Part shown: positions 48,062-58,125 of the stretch, piece after piece
How positions within the stretch are numbered: the stretch's first letter is position 1
How the letters are laid out: every line of letters begins with the position of its first letter
From: Elmis aenea
Lineage: Eukaryota > Arthropoda > Insecta > Coleoptera > Elmidae
DNA: 64,000 bases
Assembly (NCBI GenBank): GCA_947652605.1
Contig: OX393582.1
Location: 7,836,544 to 7,900,543, forward strand
Direction of reading: 5' to 3'
Notes under the pieces: generated by a model
Databases searched by the model: none
The model's input: the letters and a program-made list of their open reading frames with translations, nothing else
Told to the model about the DNA's origin: nothing
Program-made: the position numbers and the translations under genes

Positions 48062-48557
48062 AGGTTTGTTCCAACAAGCGATTTAAAACCAATCCATGTA
48101 TAAATATATGAACTGGTTTATTCGCATGCGTGAACTATGTACTAATAAATGTATTGCCCAGTATTAGCCGTTGTAGAAACTGTTTTACGACTGGCCTGAC
48201 TGTAAATGACATTTGTGTCTATTGGGTTCATAGAAATGAGCGCATCGCAAGGGTAAACACCTTAAGAATCCAGTACTAAATGGGATTGGGAGGGCGATGC
48301 ATAGCTACCAGAGCTCACGTAGGTTAAGACTTATGAACAGCGCATGCGTGTAAAAACCCCAGCAACAGTTCGCCCCTTCGTTCATGGACTGTTTTGGTCA
48401 TCCGCAAACCAGTACATGGATTGATGAAACGAGAGTTGATGAAACGAACGACTAACCGTCCGGTGAACTGTCAGAGACTGTTATGGAACGCGATATTGAT
48501 TTTGCGCAGAATCCTGACAGTGCGTCGCATGGTCCGTGAACTTGTTGGAACAAACCT
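48062..48557 (+). mobile_element. MITE family A, copy 4 (496 bp)
   Basis: Both ends intact: AGGTTTGTTCCAACAAG and CTTGTTGGAACAAACCT. A perfect 3-bp flank ATA (48059-48061 and 48558-48560). Slightly longer than copies 1 and 2 through small insertions such as a partial repeat of gttgatgaaacga near 48430. Confidence 0.82.
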
Positions 48558-48560
48558 ATA

Positions 48561-49436
48561 GCATACATCTAAAAATTGACGCTGATTCGTACAAAAAAGG
48601 CGCTAGCAATGTCCTGAATTAAACTTTTCACCCTGCACTTAGAGTTAGTTGCCCACAATATTCAATTGTACAAGCCTTAAATTTTCTACAGGTTTATCTA
48701 ACCCACTATTGCGATATCATATCAACTAATTACAAAATTCCAATACGGAGAACACAACCTTTTAACGTAGCAAATCATAATACCTTCGATTTATAGAAAG
48801 ATTAAGTGACCATAACATGAAACAATTGATAATCGTTTGATTGTTTATTGTTCCCGCTGTCTCATTTTCCACATTTAATTACATAATAACATTGCGATAC
48901 GTAAAAAGAGCTTAATAAATTCGCAGCGTATAGATGCGCCCGATAAGAGGATTATAGAATAACAAAAGAAAGGGAATAAATTTAATCTGCAATGTAATCA
49001 TAATTCCTCTGGATGCTGCTGCTACGGTAATCCTGTTTAATTCCCTGAAATATATATAGACGTACGTGGAATGAAATAATTGCAAAATCGACCGAAATAG
49101 ATACCGAAAAAATTGAATTATACCGATGCGAGTTACGGGTGCTTTGACTTTTATCAGGATTTCAAAAATACATTCGTGTATTAATAATAGATATGCGTCT
49201 GATTTGAGTGGGTTAAGCCTGTGTTTATTTTTATATTTAATGTAAGACTTCTTATACAAGTTAAACGTTAAATAAATACAGCAAATAAATAAAATAAACA
49301 TTAATTTTAGAAAGAGCCTTTCCCAAAACCTCATCGTTAGTACGACTATAACAGTACGTGGTTTGATCAAAAAATACCTGGATTACTAATGTTCTCCGTG
49401 TTTAATAAGTGAAAGGGAAAATAGCAATAAGGTATT
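48561..49436. other. Intergenic DNA with an unrecognised 152-codon frame
   Basis: The minus-strand frame at 48912-49370 is the longest here that does not belong to a transposon. Its product is rich in I, L, F and Y, with hydrophobic stretches that AT-rich DNA produces by chance. No family was recognised and there is no supporting context. Left unannotated as a gene. Confidence 0.3.
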
Positions 49437-49444
49437 GTAACATA

Positions 49445-49819
49445 CAGGGGTTTGGAGCAGTCCAAGTTTTTAATTGCTCCGCAGCAGCTCCTCTCCATGC
49501 TACAAATGTTGATAAAATGTGTTTTTAATTAAACAATTTGTTTTTAAAAACCAAGTTTTACTTTATCGGATATGTGTTGTAAGTGGGCCAAAAATTACAA
49601 TATTTGACCCTAAAAATCAAGTGAAGTTAGATAAATGTTTGTAAAAATCAATTATTGATCTTCAAAGGTTAAACAATTTTTTAAAAAATGTGTTTTTTTT
49701 TAAATTTTACATAATAAACTGGAGCAGTAGATCAATTAAAATTAATTGCTACTGACTTCGCTCCAGCTCTGGGCAAAAACCCATTGCTCCACTGCTCCAT
49801 GCTCCGCTCCAAACCCCTG
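49445..49819. mobile_element. hAT-type MITE L, intact copy (375 bp)
   Basis: Ends CAGGGGTTTGGAGCAGTCC and, inverted, CAGGGGTTTGGAGCGGAGC. A perfect 8-bp duplication GTAACATA (49437-49444 and 49820-49827) flanks it. Subterminal regions carry clusters of gctcc/ggagc. No coding capacity. A relative at 54736-59277 is split by the gypsy retrotransposon. Confidence 0.9.
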
Positions 49820-50006
49820 GTAACATAATCAGTAAGATTAATTATGGGTGGGAAAATACTTTAATACAGTCTTTAAAGAATCCTAGATTGGAAGGAACTT
49901 AAATATACTCGGGCATCTAAATAAGAACCAAAATAGACTGTTGTTTGTACATTGTAAAATTTAATAAACATTTCTGGACCTCAGTGCCTCAGTTACCAAT
50001 AATAAT

Positions 50007-50688
50007 ATGTTTGTTCCAACAAGCGATTTAAAACCAATCCATGGATCAGTACATAAACTGGTCTATTCGCACGCGAGAACTATGTACTAATAAACGTATC
50101 GGCCAGTATTATCCGTTGTTGGAACGCTTTTACGACTGGCCCAACTGTAAAAGACATTTGTGTTTAGGGTTCATAGAAACGTGCGCATCGCAAGGGTCAA
50201 CACCTTAAGAATCCAGTACTAAATGGAATAGGGAGAGCGATGCATAGTTATCAGAGCTCATCTTAGAGGTCTTTCAAGATAAACTGAACCGCGAAATGCG
50301 CAGAGAGATGGGATGGTGGTTAAAATGTAGATCTTTCTAAAAACGTTCGTTATATTATTAAAGGTTATAACCCCGTTGTTAAAATAGACGTCATTTTTAG
50401 GTTGCGCAGTAGTTAACGCTTTAGACGAGTTTTGGTTTCTGCGTCACAGTTCAATTTATCTTGAAAGACCTTTAGTTATGAACAGCGCATGAGTGTAAAA
50501 ATCCAGGCGCTAGTACATACCTTCGTTCACGTACTGTTTTGACAGAACACCGACTAGTTCATGTGTTAATTTTGTAAGAGCTGGAACAGCCGACTAACCG
50601 TCCGGTGAACTATCTGTAACGCGATATCGATACTGCGCAGAATCCTGATAGTACATTGTATTGTACATAGCCTTGTTGGAACGAACCT
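50007..50688 (+). mobile_element. MITE family A, copy 5, with a nested 205-bp element
   Basis: Ends ATGTTTGTTCCAACAAG and CTTGTTGGAACGAACCT; flanks AAT (50004-50006 and 50689-50691) match. Without the insertion at 50267-50471 and its duplicated TTAG the element is about 473 bp, the normal family size. Same orientation as the other four copies. Confidence 0.82.
50267..50471. mobile_element. 205-bp MITE nested in family A copy 5
   Basis: Inverted ends AGGTCTTTCAAGATAAACTG and, from the right, AGGTCTTTCAAGATAAATTG, pairing over about 22 bp, with more imperfect pairing inside (gcgcagagag; gcgcagtagttaacg). The target TTAG is duplicated (50263-50266 and 50472-50475). The other family A copies keep a single gttagttatg at this place, which proves the insertion point. 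A TTA or TTAG duplication would suit a Harbinger-like mobiliser; this is inference. Confidence 0.88.
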
Positions 50689-50742
50689 AATAGTAAATTT
50701 AAGGTCCTAGACACGACAATTTTTTTCGTAATTTGATTAGAT

Positions 50743-50945
50743 GTGGTTCTCAAAGTGTGGTCCGCGGACCCCTGAATCCTTCTGAATTGGTCGCCAGAGC
50801 CTTTATAATATTCAAAAATCATCCAAACAAATTTGCCACTCTAATTTGAAAACAAAAATATTGTCTACAAAACAATTCATTTTGGTCCTCTGTAAGCTTT
50901 TGTTTTTGGATTGGGTTCTCAGTGTAAAAAGTTTGAGAAATACTG
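50743..50945. mobile_element. hAT-type MITE (about 203 bp) with perfect 8-bp duplication
   Basis: Begins GTGGTTCTCAAAGTGTGGTC, apparently having lost the leading CA, and ends GTTTGAGAAATACTG. The direct repeat GATTAGAT flanks it (50735-50742 and 50946-50953). Same family as 8928-9139, same orientation. Confidence 0.85.
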
Positions 50946-50953
50946 GATTAGAT

Positions 50954-51423
50954 GGACGCAAAGTTGTCCCATTATTAAAGCAGAAAATTGAAAAAAAATA
51001 TCGCTACAATATTTAGAAATTCTGCTAAAAGAAGTAGCAATTAGCTAATCGTCACTATCACTTTTACATCAAAACTAATGTATAAAATCCGGTTTCGCGT
51101 TAATTTGTTGAAGATAACCTTCCACAAAAACGTACGTATTGATTAATAGGATATAGCACCTATTAAATCAAGCTTTTCCCAAAAGTTATCACTCCAAAGA
51201 TATTTCTTTCCAACCCATGTTTCTCTAAATTCCGCCATTCCAACGATTTATAGCCGAGAGCTTTTTAAGATCGCAATATTTCTTCCCGATATCCTTCACA
51301 AATCAAAATATAATCTCAAAAAAAAACTGGAAATCCTGCGAATAACACGGCTTTTCAGATTCCTGACGTCGAAAATATGGCAAACGTTTCGTAAACATTT
51401 CATTATCGCATTTCAGAACCGAC
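50954..51423. other. Intergenic DNA, nothing recognised
   Basis: No supported feature. Confidence 0.4.
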
Positions 51424-51426
51424 TAA

Positions 51427-51656
51427 GTCTGCGTTTTCATTACAAGCGTATTCGCGCGAATGAGCTTCGCGCGTACGCGTCCGTATGCGCGCTACTAAAA
51501 CAAACCAATGCAAGCATATAAGAGCGGTTATACTACAAGCGATAATTCGCCCGAAACCACTCTCATATGCTTGCATTGGTTTCTTTGATTCGCGCGTATA
51601 CGGCCGCATACGCGCGAAGCCCATCGCGCGAATACGGCTGTACTGTAACCGCAGCC
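51427..51656. mobile_element. GC-rich Harbinger-like palindromic MITE (230 bp)
   Basis: The left end GTCTGCGTTTTCATTACAAG and right end inverted GGCTGCGGTTACAGTACAGC are followed by matching cgtattcgcgcga. Mirrored arms of roughly 100 bp contain many CG and GCGC steps, and aaccaatgcaagcatat is paired by its complement. The 3-bp TAA is duplicated (51424-51426 and 51657-51659), as in PIF/Harbinger insertions. It stands out as CpG-dense in an AT-rich window. Both overlapping open frames are artefacts of the palindrome. Confidence 0.78.
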
Positions 51657-51659
51657 TAA

Positions 51660-52190
51660 TAGACGGCTGGGCGAAATTTATTAATGAAATTATCAGATAT
51701 GAATCGGATCGAATTCTTACAACGGGCGAACCTTGAACTTAGGCGGAAAAAAAGCGGTAATAAAGCAGCAGCCGTGATTGATAGAACGAGTTATTAAAGG
51801 TGTTACGGCATAATTGATTAACAACAGTTTAATTGACAATGAGACACAAAAACAAAGATTGGTTTAATTGCATGAGGCGAACTAAAAATAAAAACAATGG
51901 CACTGATCAAACCTTGAATTTCAAAGTTCAATGCGTAATTTATTATTTCGGTCTTGGAATTGAAAGTCTTTAATAAGCAGTTAAGTAATAAGACCGGAAG
52001 TCAACCGAAACTATAATACTTTGTCCGCATACTTGAACCTAAGTCAAATCAAGGCGCATATACTGTCTGCTCTAAATTGCTTTTGCTTGCAATGAACCGA
52101 CTGAGATACGAAATCGTTTAAATGGAAAAAAGTTGCCTTGTTAAAAAGAAGAACCAACTAGATAATCTCTTTGGTTTTTCGAAATAAGGC
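51660..52190. other. Intergenic DNA, nothing recognised
   Basis: No supported feature up to the Penelope target duplication. Confidence 0.4.
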
Positions 52191-52332
52191 ATGGTTATGG
52201 TTTATTTTATTCTTGAGGCTTTCGCGGCCGTTATCCATAATACAATCTTGGTTTCCGGGTTTGGAACCGCGTCTTCTATATTTAGAAGTAGTTGACGTTT
52301 CGACCATTGTGTCTTGGTCTTTTTCAAAACGA

Positions 52333-52702
52333 CTAATTTATGAGGGATGTTGCTGGGTTTATATATCCAGCTTGTGGAGGCGTGGCGTTCCGCTTGATGG
52401 ATTTGTTCTGCCTCAGTGATTTTGTGATGACTGGTTTCCAGATGTTTGGGAGTTGTATGCCTGTGTCTCTGTTGTAGTTGTTTGGGTTCTTGATGATTTC
52501 CAATGATTCTCGATATAATCTTAGCCAGAAATGGTTTGCGCGGGCCAGTAGTTTTGTTTCTCTGAAGAGGATGTTGTGTCCTGTACCCTGGGCGTGTTCT
52601 GCTACCGCTGATTTATCGACTTGTTTTCTTGTTGTTTGTCCTTCGTGTTCTTTGAGACGCGTTTGTATACTCCTGCCAGTTTGTCCTATGTATACTTTAA
52701 AA
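52333..52702 (-). pseudogene. Inverted partial copy of the Penelope GIY-YIG endonuclease
   Basis: Minus-strand coding starts abruptly within the KVYIGQTGRS block of the endonuclease and runs to a stop at 52333-52335. It matches residues about 212 onward of the plus-strand product with few changes (its last residues are SLIN rather than SLTT). It lacks the GIY half of the active site and any start, so it is not functional. Confidence 0.85.
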
Positions 52703-53723
52703 ACAAGCCCTACTCTCCAGCAAATTGAAACCGAAACACTGGTTCCGATACGTAGACGACACCTTCGTCATCTGGGAACATGGAAAAGAACCACTTCAAG
52801 ATTTTCTAACACACCTGAACAACCTACACAAGAACATAAAATTTACGATGGAGGAAGAGAAGAATGGCGCGTTACCCTTTCTGGACATACTGGTCAAAAG
52901 AGAAGCAAACGGAACACTTAGCCACAGCGTTTACCGTAAACCGACCCATACCAACCGATATCTAAATGCTGCATCACATCACCACCCGGCCCAAAAACAA
53001 TCGGTGATCAACACATTAATACATAGGGCTAAAGACATATGCACACCAGAAAACATCAAAGAAGAACTGAACATGGTCACGAGAGCCCTGCAAGAAAACG
53101 GTTACCAGCGTAAACAAATACTTCGCACCATACAAAAACATGCCACGCCAAAAGAAGGAAAAGAAAAGAAAGAATACATCGCTACGACTTACTTGCCCTA
53201 CATCAGCGGAGTGACCAACAAAATATCAAAGCTTCTACAAAAACATAAAATCAAAACCGTTTTCAACGCTCCTTTGAAGCTCTCGAATAAATTAAGAAGA
53301 ACACACGACACGGGACTACACCACGCGGGAATATATAGCATACCTTGCTCCTGTGGTAAAGTATACATAGGACAAACTGGCAGGAGTATACAAACGCGTC
53401 TCAAAGAACACGAAGGACAAACAACAAGAAAACAAGTCGATAAATCAGCGGTAGCAGAACACGCCCAGGGTACAGGACACAACATCCTCTTCAGAGAAAC
53501 AAAACTACTGGCCCGCGCAAACCATTTCTGGCCAAGATTATATCGAGAATCATTGGAAATCATCAAGAACCCAAACAACTACAACAGAGACACAGGCATA
53601 CAACTCCCAAACATCTGGAAACCAGTCATCACAAAATCACTGAGGCAGAACAAATCCATCAAGCGGAATGCTACGCCTCCACAAGCTGGATATATAAACC
53701 CAGCAACATCCCTCACAACTTAG
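52701..53723 (+). CDS. Penelope-like polyprotein fragment: RT C-terminus plus GIY-YIG endonuclease
   Basis: The frame is open from 52701 but has no ATG near its start, since the 5' part of the gene is missing. RT motif FRYVDDTFVIWEHG comes first (YVDD at about 52748-52759), then LPFLDILVKR, the VYRKPTHTNRYL thumb region, and YLPYISGVTNKISKLLQKH. The endonuclease follows: GIY at about 53328, an IPCSCG metal-binding pair, YIGQTGR, then R in QTRLKEH and the distal EIIKNPNNYNRDTG segment. These are the hallmarks of Penelope-like elements, where RT and endonuclease act together in retrotransposition. RT motifs before YVDD are absent, so this copy cannot transpose by itself. About 340 codons remain. 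Confidence 0.92.
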   Translation, partial: KQALLSSKLKPKHWFRYVDDTFVIWEHGKEPLQDFLTHLNNLHKNIKFTMEEEKNGALPFLDILVKREANGTLSHSVYRKPTHTNRYLNAASHHHPAQKQSVINTLIHRAKDICTPENIKEELNMVTRALQENGYQRKQILRTIQKHATPKEGKEKKEYIATTYLPYISGVTNKISKLLQKHKIKTVFNAPLKLSNKLRRTHDTGLHHAGIYSIPCSCGKVYIGQTGRSIQTRLKEHEGQTTRKQVDKSAVAEHAQGTGHNILFRETKLLARANHFWPRLYRESLEIIKNPNNYNRDTGIQLPNIWKPVITKSLRQNKSIKRNATPPQAGYINPATSLTT

Positions 53724-53835
53724 TCGTTTTGAAAAAGACCAAGACACAATGGTCGAAACGTCAACTACTTCTAAATATAGAAGACGCGGTTCCAAACCCG
53801 GAAACCAAGATTGTATTATGGTTATGGTTACTATA

Positions 53836-54000
53836 CCGGGTGATTCGGTTTGACTGTTGCACCCCTATAACTTTTAAACTATTGAAAATAACCTCAACCT
53901 TATATTTTGGAAACGGCACAAATTATCTATTAAGTGATGTGCATTTGTTATGCCTACGATGACGTATGTCAAATCCGCGATAGGCAACTGAATCACCCGG
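53836..54000. mobile_element. MITE with CCGGGTGATTC ends (165 bp), TA-flanked
   Basis: Left end CCGGGTGATTCGGTTTGAC and right end inverted CCGGGTGATTCAGTTGCC. TA lies at 53834-53835 and 54001-54002. It lies six bases to the right of the Penelope target duplication. Its ends resemble, but are not the same as, the CAGGGTG ends elsewhere. Minus-strand and plus-strand frames over it are chance. Confidence 0.72.
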
Positions 54001-54002
54001 TA

Positions 54003-54559
54003 TATAAAAAAGATTTAAATAACAATAAAATAGCACTTCTATAAGGAAATCGCTAATAAAATAGTTGATGCTGTAATTAAAAAAATAATCATAAAATAGC
54101 CTCAACCGCTCATAAAACGATATACCGAAGAATAATAGGAGGGGAGAATAGGGAAAAACACGATAAGCTTACTATTTTTTAATTAGTGCTGTAATAATAT
54201 GAAAAATACATGTTTTTTGCTCTAATAAACTTCAAACGCAGTGAAATTTATTAAAACAGGCAAACGGTCCTACTTTTGTTTTCAGATTGTATCAATTTTT
54301 TTACAAAACGTGATCAATTTTGTTTAAAAAGAACTTTTTTTTAAATCCCAGTATTTTGCAATCTGTCCAGGGACATTCAGGAATAAAGAACAATTAAAGA
54401 ACATATTTCAGAAAGTACAGAATTGCATTGTTCATCTTTTTCAAGAGTATTTTGACTCACATTGGAGTCTAGTTACGTCATGTTTTTTACATGGACTTTG
54501 TTCCGGGTAAAATTGGATACCCATGCATGGGGCATAATCGGATAATATCCAAGATATTC
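54003..54559. other. Intergenic DNA, nothing recognised
   Basis: No supported feature. Confidence 0.4.
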
Positions 54560-54735
54560 AAGATGACAAGAAAGTACCAGAGACAGAACAAATTCAAAGC
54601 TGGTCTGTGAAAAGCTTGGTCAGAGCAATCAAAGAACTTGTGGAAATATGGGATACAAGAGAGCTTAGAAGAAGTCTTCACAGGAAACTTCATCCCCATT
54701 AGAAGCTACTCAAAAAGGCTTGGTCGTCTTATAAC
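54560..54735 (+). pseudogene. Possible pogo-type transposase N-terminal fragment
   Basis: MTRKYQRQNKFKAG followed, after a frame change, by SVKSLVRAIKELVE and MGYKRA resembles the psq-type helix-turn-helix start of pogo/Tigger transposases (pattern M-x-R-x-Y-x-R, then A-I-x-x-V, then G-Y-x-x-A). Stops and shifts interrupt it, and nothing downstream continues it because MITE L starts at about 54736. The match is short and from memory of the family pattern only. Confidence 0.4.
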
Positions 54736-54830
54736 TAGGTGGTTTGAAGCAGTCCAATTGTTTATCTGCTCCGCTCCGGCATCAAAATGCCTGCTCCAGC
54801 TTCGCTCCATGCTCCAAATATTGTAACATT

Positions 54831-54979
54831 TGTAGTTGTTTCAATTTATATAATTGTTTTTATTCTTAATTAAACTACAAATTCACTAAAAATAATATTT
54901 GACGTTATTATTAAAAAATCTATTATTTTATCAATCATCCCAGTCACTATAGTTACTTCCACATTGACGTCGCACCACA
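54831..54979 (-). repeat. 3' LTR of the gypsy element (149 bp)
   Basis: On the minus strand it begins TGTGGTGCGACGTC and ends AACAACTACA. It contains an AATAAA at about 54862-54867 on the minus strand, a plausible polyadenylation signal. Identical to the 5' LTR at 58918-59066. Confidence 0.93.
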
Positions 54980-54993
54980 GTACTCCCCCCCTA
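54980..54993 (-). promoter_or_regulatory. Polypurine tract of the gypsy element
   Basis: Minus strand AGGGGGGGAG followed by TAC and then the 3' LTR. This is the usual position and composition of the plus-strand DNA primer. It overlaps the Pol stop codon (54991-54993). Confidence 0.75.
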
Positions 54994-57900
54994 GAGAGAG
55001 CGATAATAGTCAGGAAAGTGCACTTGACGACCTGATCTGGTTACTGGTAGTGGGTGTACCTTGGAAAGGATAGCAGTGGGTGTTGTAGTTTGGGGAAGGT
55101 TTGAAACTTTTGGTGGAAAAGGTTTATATTGAGAATCGCTGGCATCATGTAGGAGGTAAGCGGGCTTCAGTCTATCAATACTGACGTTGTTGGGTCCTCG
55201 AGGAGCTTCTATCTCAAAATATTTCTCCGTTCGTTTGCGAACTTTGAACGGACCGTCGTAAGTAGGACGTAGGGGCTTTTTAACTGCATCATGTCTTACA
55301 AAAACATGAGTTGACTGCATCAAATCTCGATGAATGTACGGTTTAAGCTTGGAGTGATGCTTGGCGATCATTGGCTGTTGGTTCTTCATCACTTCTCGAA
55401 GTTTAAAGACAAAATTTGAAACATTAGGATCGGAAATAAATGGGCTTAGCATATCGACAGGAAGACGGATGGGACTACCGTAGATGACTTCAGCTGGGCT
55501 TGTTCCAAATTCAGGTACTAGGCATGACCTGAGCCCAAGGAGAACAACTGGAAGTTTGCCAACCCAGTCTTCGGACAATTGAGTTTTCAGAGCAGCTTTG
55601 AGTGAACGGTGCCATCTCTCTATTTTGCCGTTAGCCTGTGGGTGATAACTAGTTGTCTTAACATGATGTATCCCTAAAATTTTGGTAAGCTCGGAAAAGA
55701 GCGAACTTTCAAATTGCCTGCCTCGATCCGTAGATATACGAGATGGGACTCCGAATCTAGCAATCCAAGAAGACACTAGTGTCTCAGCAACAGTTTCAGC
55801 TGTTATGTCTTTAATTGGAATTGCTTCGGGCCATCTTGAAAAACGGTCGATAACAGTTAAAAGGTATACATATCCTCTTGACGCAGGTAGAGGTCCTACC
55901 AGGTCTACATTAATGTGTTGAAATCGGAACTGTACTGTAGGGTAAGAACCGATTGGAGCCTGAGTATGACGTATTACTTTCACTCTTTGACAAGCGATGC
56001 AAGCCTGTGTCCAACGTTTTACATCTTTTTTGAGATTGTGCCAAACATAACGATGTTTCAAGAGATTAACAGTTGCTTGAATACCAGGGTGCGCCATATT
56101 ATGCAAGTTACAAAAAATTTTGTACCTGAGAGGTTCTGGCACATAAGGTCTGAGTTGTCCCGTAGACGTGTCGCAAAATAACTGTTGACCATCATTTAGG
56201 TGCATGGCTTGAAGTGTCAAATTGGTTTTTTTATCCTTACAAATATCCACTAGTTCCTTATCTTTAGACTGAGCCTCAGCTAGTTCTGCTTGAGTTACAG
56301 CTGATGTGAGCTCTATTGACGAAACTCTTGAACAAGCATCTGCAACGATGTTAGAAGCACCAGAAATATGTTTGATGTTGGTAGAAAATTGACTTATTAA
56401 TTGTAGGTGACGTAATTGACGAGGAGATGCTTTTTCGGGTTTTTGTTGAAAAGCAAATATCAAAGGTTTATGATCTGTATAGACAGTTAAGTCTCTACCT
56501 TCCACCATAAAACGGAAATACTTGATTGCTTTGTAGATTGCTAGCAGTTCTCTATCGTACGTGCTGTACTTTTGTTCGGTAGGCGTCAGTTTCTTGGAGA
56601 AAAATGCTAGTGGCTGCAGAGTATTATTCCAGAGTTGGTGTAGCGCACCACCCACACAAGTGTCTGATGCGTCTGCCGTTAAAATAAGGGGCACATTGGC
56701 AGCTGGGTGAGCCAACAACGTTGTTTGAGCTAAATCTTGTTTTAGCTGTTTAAAGATTTTTAGTTGTTCTAATGACCATGAGAGTGAAGTTTTATCATTC
56801 TTCATGTTCCCAGGAATCATTTGGAATAACACTTGTTGTTTTTCGGCAGATCGGGGTAGAAAACGTCGATAAAAATTAATCATACCAAGAAAGGTTCGTA
56901 ATTGCTTAGCAGTTTGGGGTTGTGGATAATCGAGGATGCACTGTACTCGATCAGACTGAGGTTTAATACCATCAGAACTGACCATGAAACCTAGAAAATC
57001 AACTGAAGACATCCCGAAACTTGATTTAGCAACATTAAGGGTTAAACTATGCCGTTGCAATCTATCTAAAACGGTGTCGAGATGCTTACGATGCTCTGCG
57101 TCATCCTCCGAGGCTATAAGAACATCATCTATGTATGAAAAGACGAATGGTAAATCTTGTAGGATTCTATGCATATACCTCTGGAAGGACTGTGCCGCAT
57201 TTCTGAGTCCAAATGGCATTCTAGTAAATTCAAATAGTCCAAATGGAGTTATTACCGCAGTTTTTGGCACATCATCGAGAGCAACAGGAATGTGATTGTA
57301 AGCACGCACTAGATCTAGTTTTGAAAATACTTTTTTGTTGAGAAGTTCCATGTTGAAGTCTTGTATGTGTGGCACAGGATACATGTCCGGTTTGGTTACT
57401 GCGTTGAGCGCTCGATAGTCTCCACATGGTCTCCAAGATCCATCTTTTTTGGTCACCATATGAAGTGGACTCGACCAAGAGCTTTGAGATGGTCTGCAAA
57501 TACCCAAGTTGATCATCTCCTGAAATTCCAGTTTAGCTGCCTGCAGTTTTTCAGGGGATAGACGTCTGGCTTTGGAGACTATAGGTGGACCAGTAGTGAC
57601 TATCAAGTGTGCAACATCGGTGTGTAACTCTTTGAAATTACTAACTGTACGGAGTAAGGCTGGGTACTTGGCTAGTAAATCAGCGTAAGCATGGCCGGGA
57701 TGTACCAGGAACAAAGCTTGGGAACATTTTTTAGCCACTTCACCATGGCTGCTAATTTTTGTAGTACCATCAACGAGACATCGATGCTGAAGATCAACTA
57801 GAAGTCCGTGATGACTGAGGAAGTCGGCTCCTATAATGGGTGTTTGTACTTCCGTCAAAACAAATGGCCAGACAAAAGCACGGCGAAGTCCGATGTCTAG

Positions 57901-58101
57901 ACGCACCAGTCTTTCTCCATAAGTTTGAATAGCTTGTCCATTGGCAGTAAATAATGTGAGCTTTCCAAAACCAAGATTTTTGTCCTGGGATGAAGCTGGA
58001 AGGACTGATATGTCAGCTCCTGTGTCGATGAGGTATTGTCGTTTAGAGATCCGATCAGTTATGAATAAGCGGTGCTGGGTAATTTGGTCGCACACCGCCA
58101 T
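54991..58101 (-). CDS. pol: Gypsy Pol polyprotein (protease, reverse transcriptase, RNase H, integrase)
   Basis: An uninterrupted frame of 1036 codons from the ATG at 58101. Domain order: aspartic protease with LIDTGAD (D26-T27-G28); RT about 175-370 with catalytic D263 (KLDLVRAY) and YIDD at 323-326; RNase H about 470-595 with TADASD (D477), E518 and D543; and integrase about 655-880. The integrase zinc finger is H667, H671, C701, C704, and its catalytic triad D733, D792 and E828 is complete. A C-terminal region with [15 protein letters not shown] (GPY/F-like) follows. All key residues of the four enzymes are present. The frame is -1 relative to Gag and can be read upstream across the Gag stop, so Pol is probably made as a Gag-Pol fusion by frameshifting rather than from its own ATG. 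Confidence 0.95.
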   Translation of the reverse strand: MAVCDQITQHRLFITDRISKRQYLIDTGADISVLPASSQDKNLGFGKLTLFTANGQAIQTYGERLVRLDIGLRRAFVWPFVLTEVQTPIIGADFLSHHGLLVDLQHRCLVDGTTKISSHGEVAKKCSQALFLVHPGHAYADLLAKYPALLRTVSNFKELHTDVAHLIVTTGPPIVSKARRLSPEKLQAAKLEFQEMINLGICRPSQSSWSSPLHMVTKKDGSWRPCGDYRALNAVTKPDMYPVPHIQDFNMELLNKKVFSKLDLVRAYNHIPVALDDVPKTAVITPFGLFEFTRMPFGLRNAAQSFQRYMHRILQDLPFVFSYIDDVLIASEDDAEHRKHLDTVLDRLQRHSLTLNVAKSSFGMSSVDFLGFMVSSDGIKPQSDRVQCILDYPQPQTAKQLRTFLGMINFYRRFLPRSAEKQQVLFQMIPGNMKNDKTSLSWSLEQLKIFKQLKQDLAQTTLLAHPAANVPLILTADASDTCVGGALHQLWNNTLQPLAFFSKKLTPTEQKYSTYDRELLAIYKAIKYFRFMVEGRDLTVYTDHKPLIFAFQQKPEKASPRQLRHLQLISQFSTNIKHISGASNIVADACSRVSSIELTSAVTQAELAEAQSKDKELVDICKDKKTNLTLQAMHLNDGQQLFCDTSTGQLRPYVPEPLRYKIFCNLHNMAHPGIQATVNLLKHRYVWHNLKKDVKRWTQACIACQRVKVIRHTQAPIGSYPTVQFRFQHINVDLVGPLPASRGYVYLLTVIDRFSRWPEAIPIKDITAETVAETLVSSWIARFGVPSRISTDRGRQFESSLFSELTKILGIHHVKTTSYHPQANGKIERWHRSLKAALKTQLSEDWVGKLPVVLLGLRSCLVPEFGTSPAEVIYGSPIRLPVDMLSPFISDPNVSNFVFKLREVMKNQQPMIAKHHSKLKPYIHRDLMQSTHVFVRHDAVKKPLRPTYDGPFKVRKRTEKYFEIEAPRGPNNVSIDRLKPAYLLHDASDSQYKPFPPKVSNLPQTTTPTAILSKVHPLPVTRSGRQVHFPDYYRSL

Positions 58102-58125
58102 TTGCGACCTACCCTCTAGTTTGGG
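58086..58125 (-). promoter_or_regulatory. Candidate -1 ribosomal frameshift signal at the Gag stop
   Basis: On the minus strand the Gag codons read C CCA AAC TAG, so the heptamer CCCAAAC (58119-58125) fits X XXY YYZ in the Gag frame. Slipping back one base enters the Pol frame, which is open there. Nine bases after the heptamer lies a perfect 7-bp stem GGTCGCA / TGCGACC (58103-58109 and 58086-58092) with a 10-base loop. The spacing is usual for -1 frameshift stimulators. Function is inferred. Confidence 0.65.

Larger units (their letters stand above)
52203..53817 (+). mobile_element. Penelope-like retroelement, 5'-truncated, with inverted copy of its 3' end
   Basis: The plus-strand part (about 52701-53817) holds the end of the RT, the GIY-YIG endonuclease and the 3' untranslated region. 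The left part (52203-52702) is the reverse complement of the 3' portion (53356 onward), giving a head-to-head arrangement. The direct repeat ATGGTTATGGTT flanks the whole (52191-52202 and 53818-53829) and is read as a 12-bp target duplication. The two 3' ends differ: the left one keeps about 36 more bases (ataacggccgcgaaagcctc and beyond). Terminal or inverted partial copies are known for Penelope-like elements. The inverted arms are almost identical, so the insertion looks young. Confidence 0.9.

Noticed and set aside
48912..49370. 152-codon minus-strand frame
   Set aside because: The product is an I/L/F/Y-rich string typical of AT-rich chance frames. No family recognised, no neighbour or splice support.
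51485..51736. Coding segment in the GC-rich area
   Set aside because: The GC content and open frames on both strands come from the palindromic MITE at 51427-51656.
54991..58101. Envelope gene or endogenous retrovirus status for the gypsy element
   Set aside because: Pol ends at the polypurine tract, leaving no room for a third frame. It is an LTR retrotransposon without envelope.
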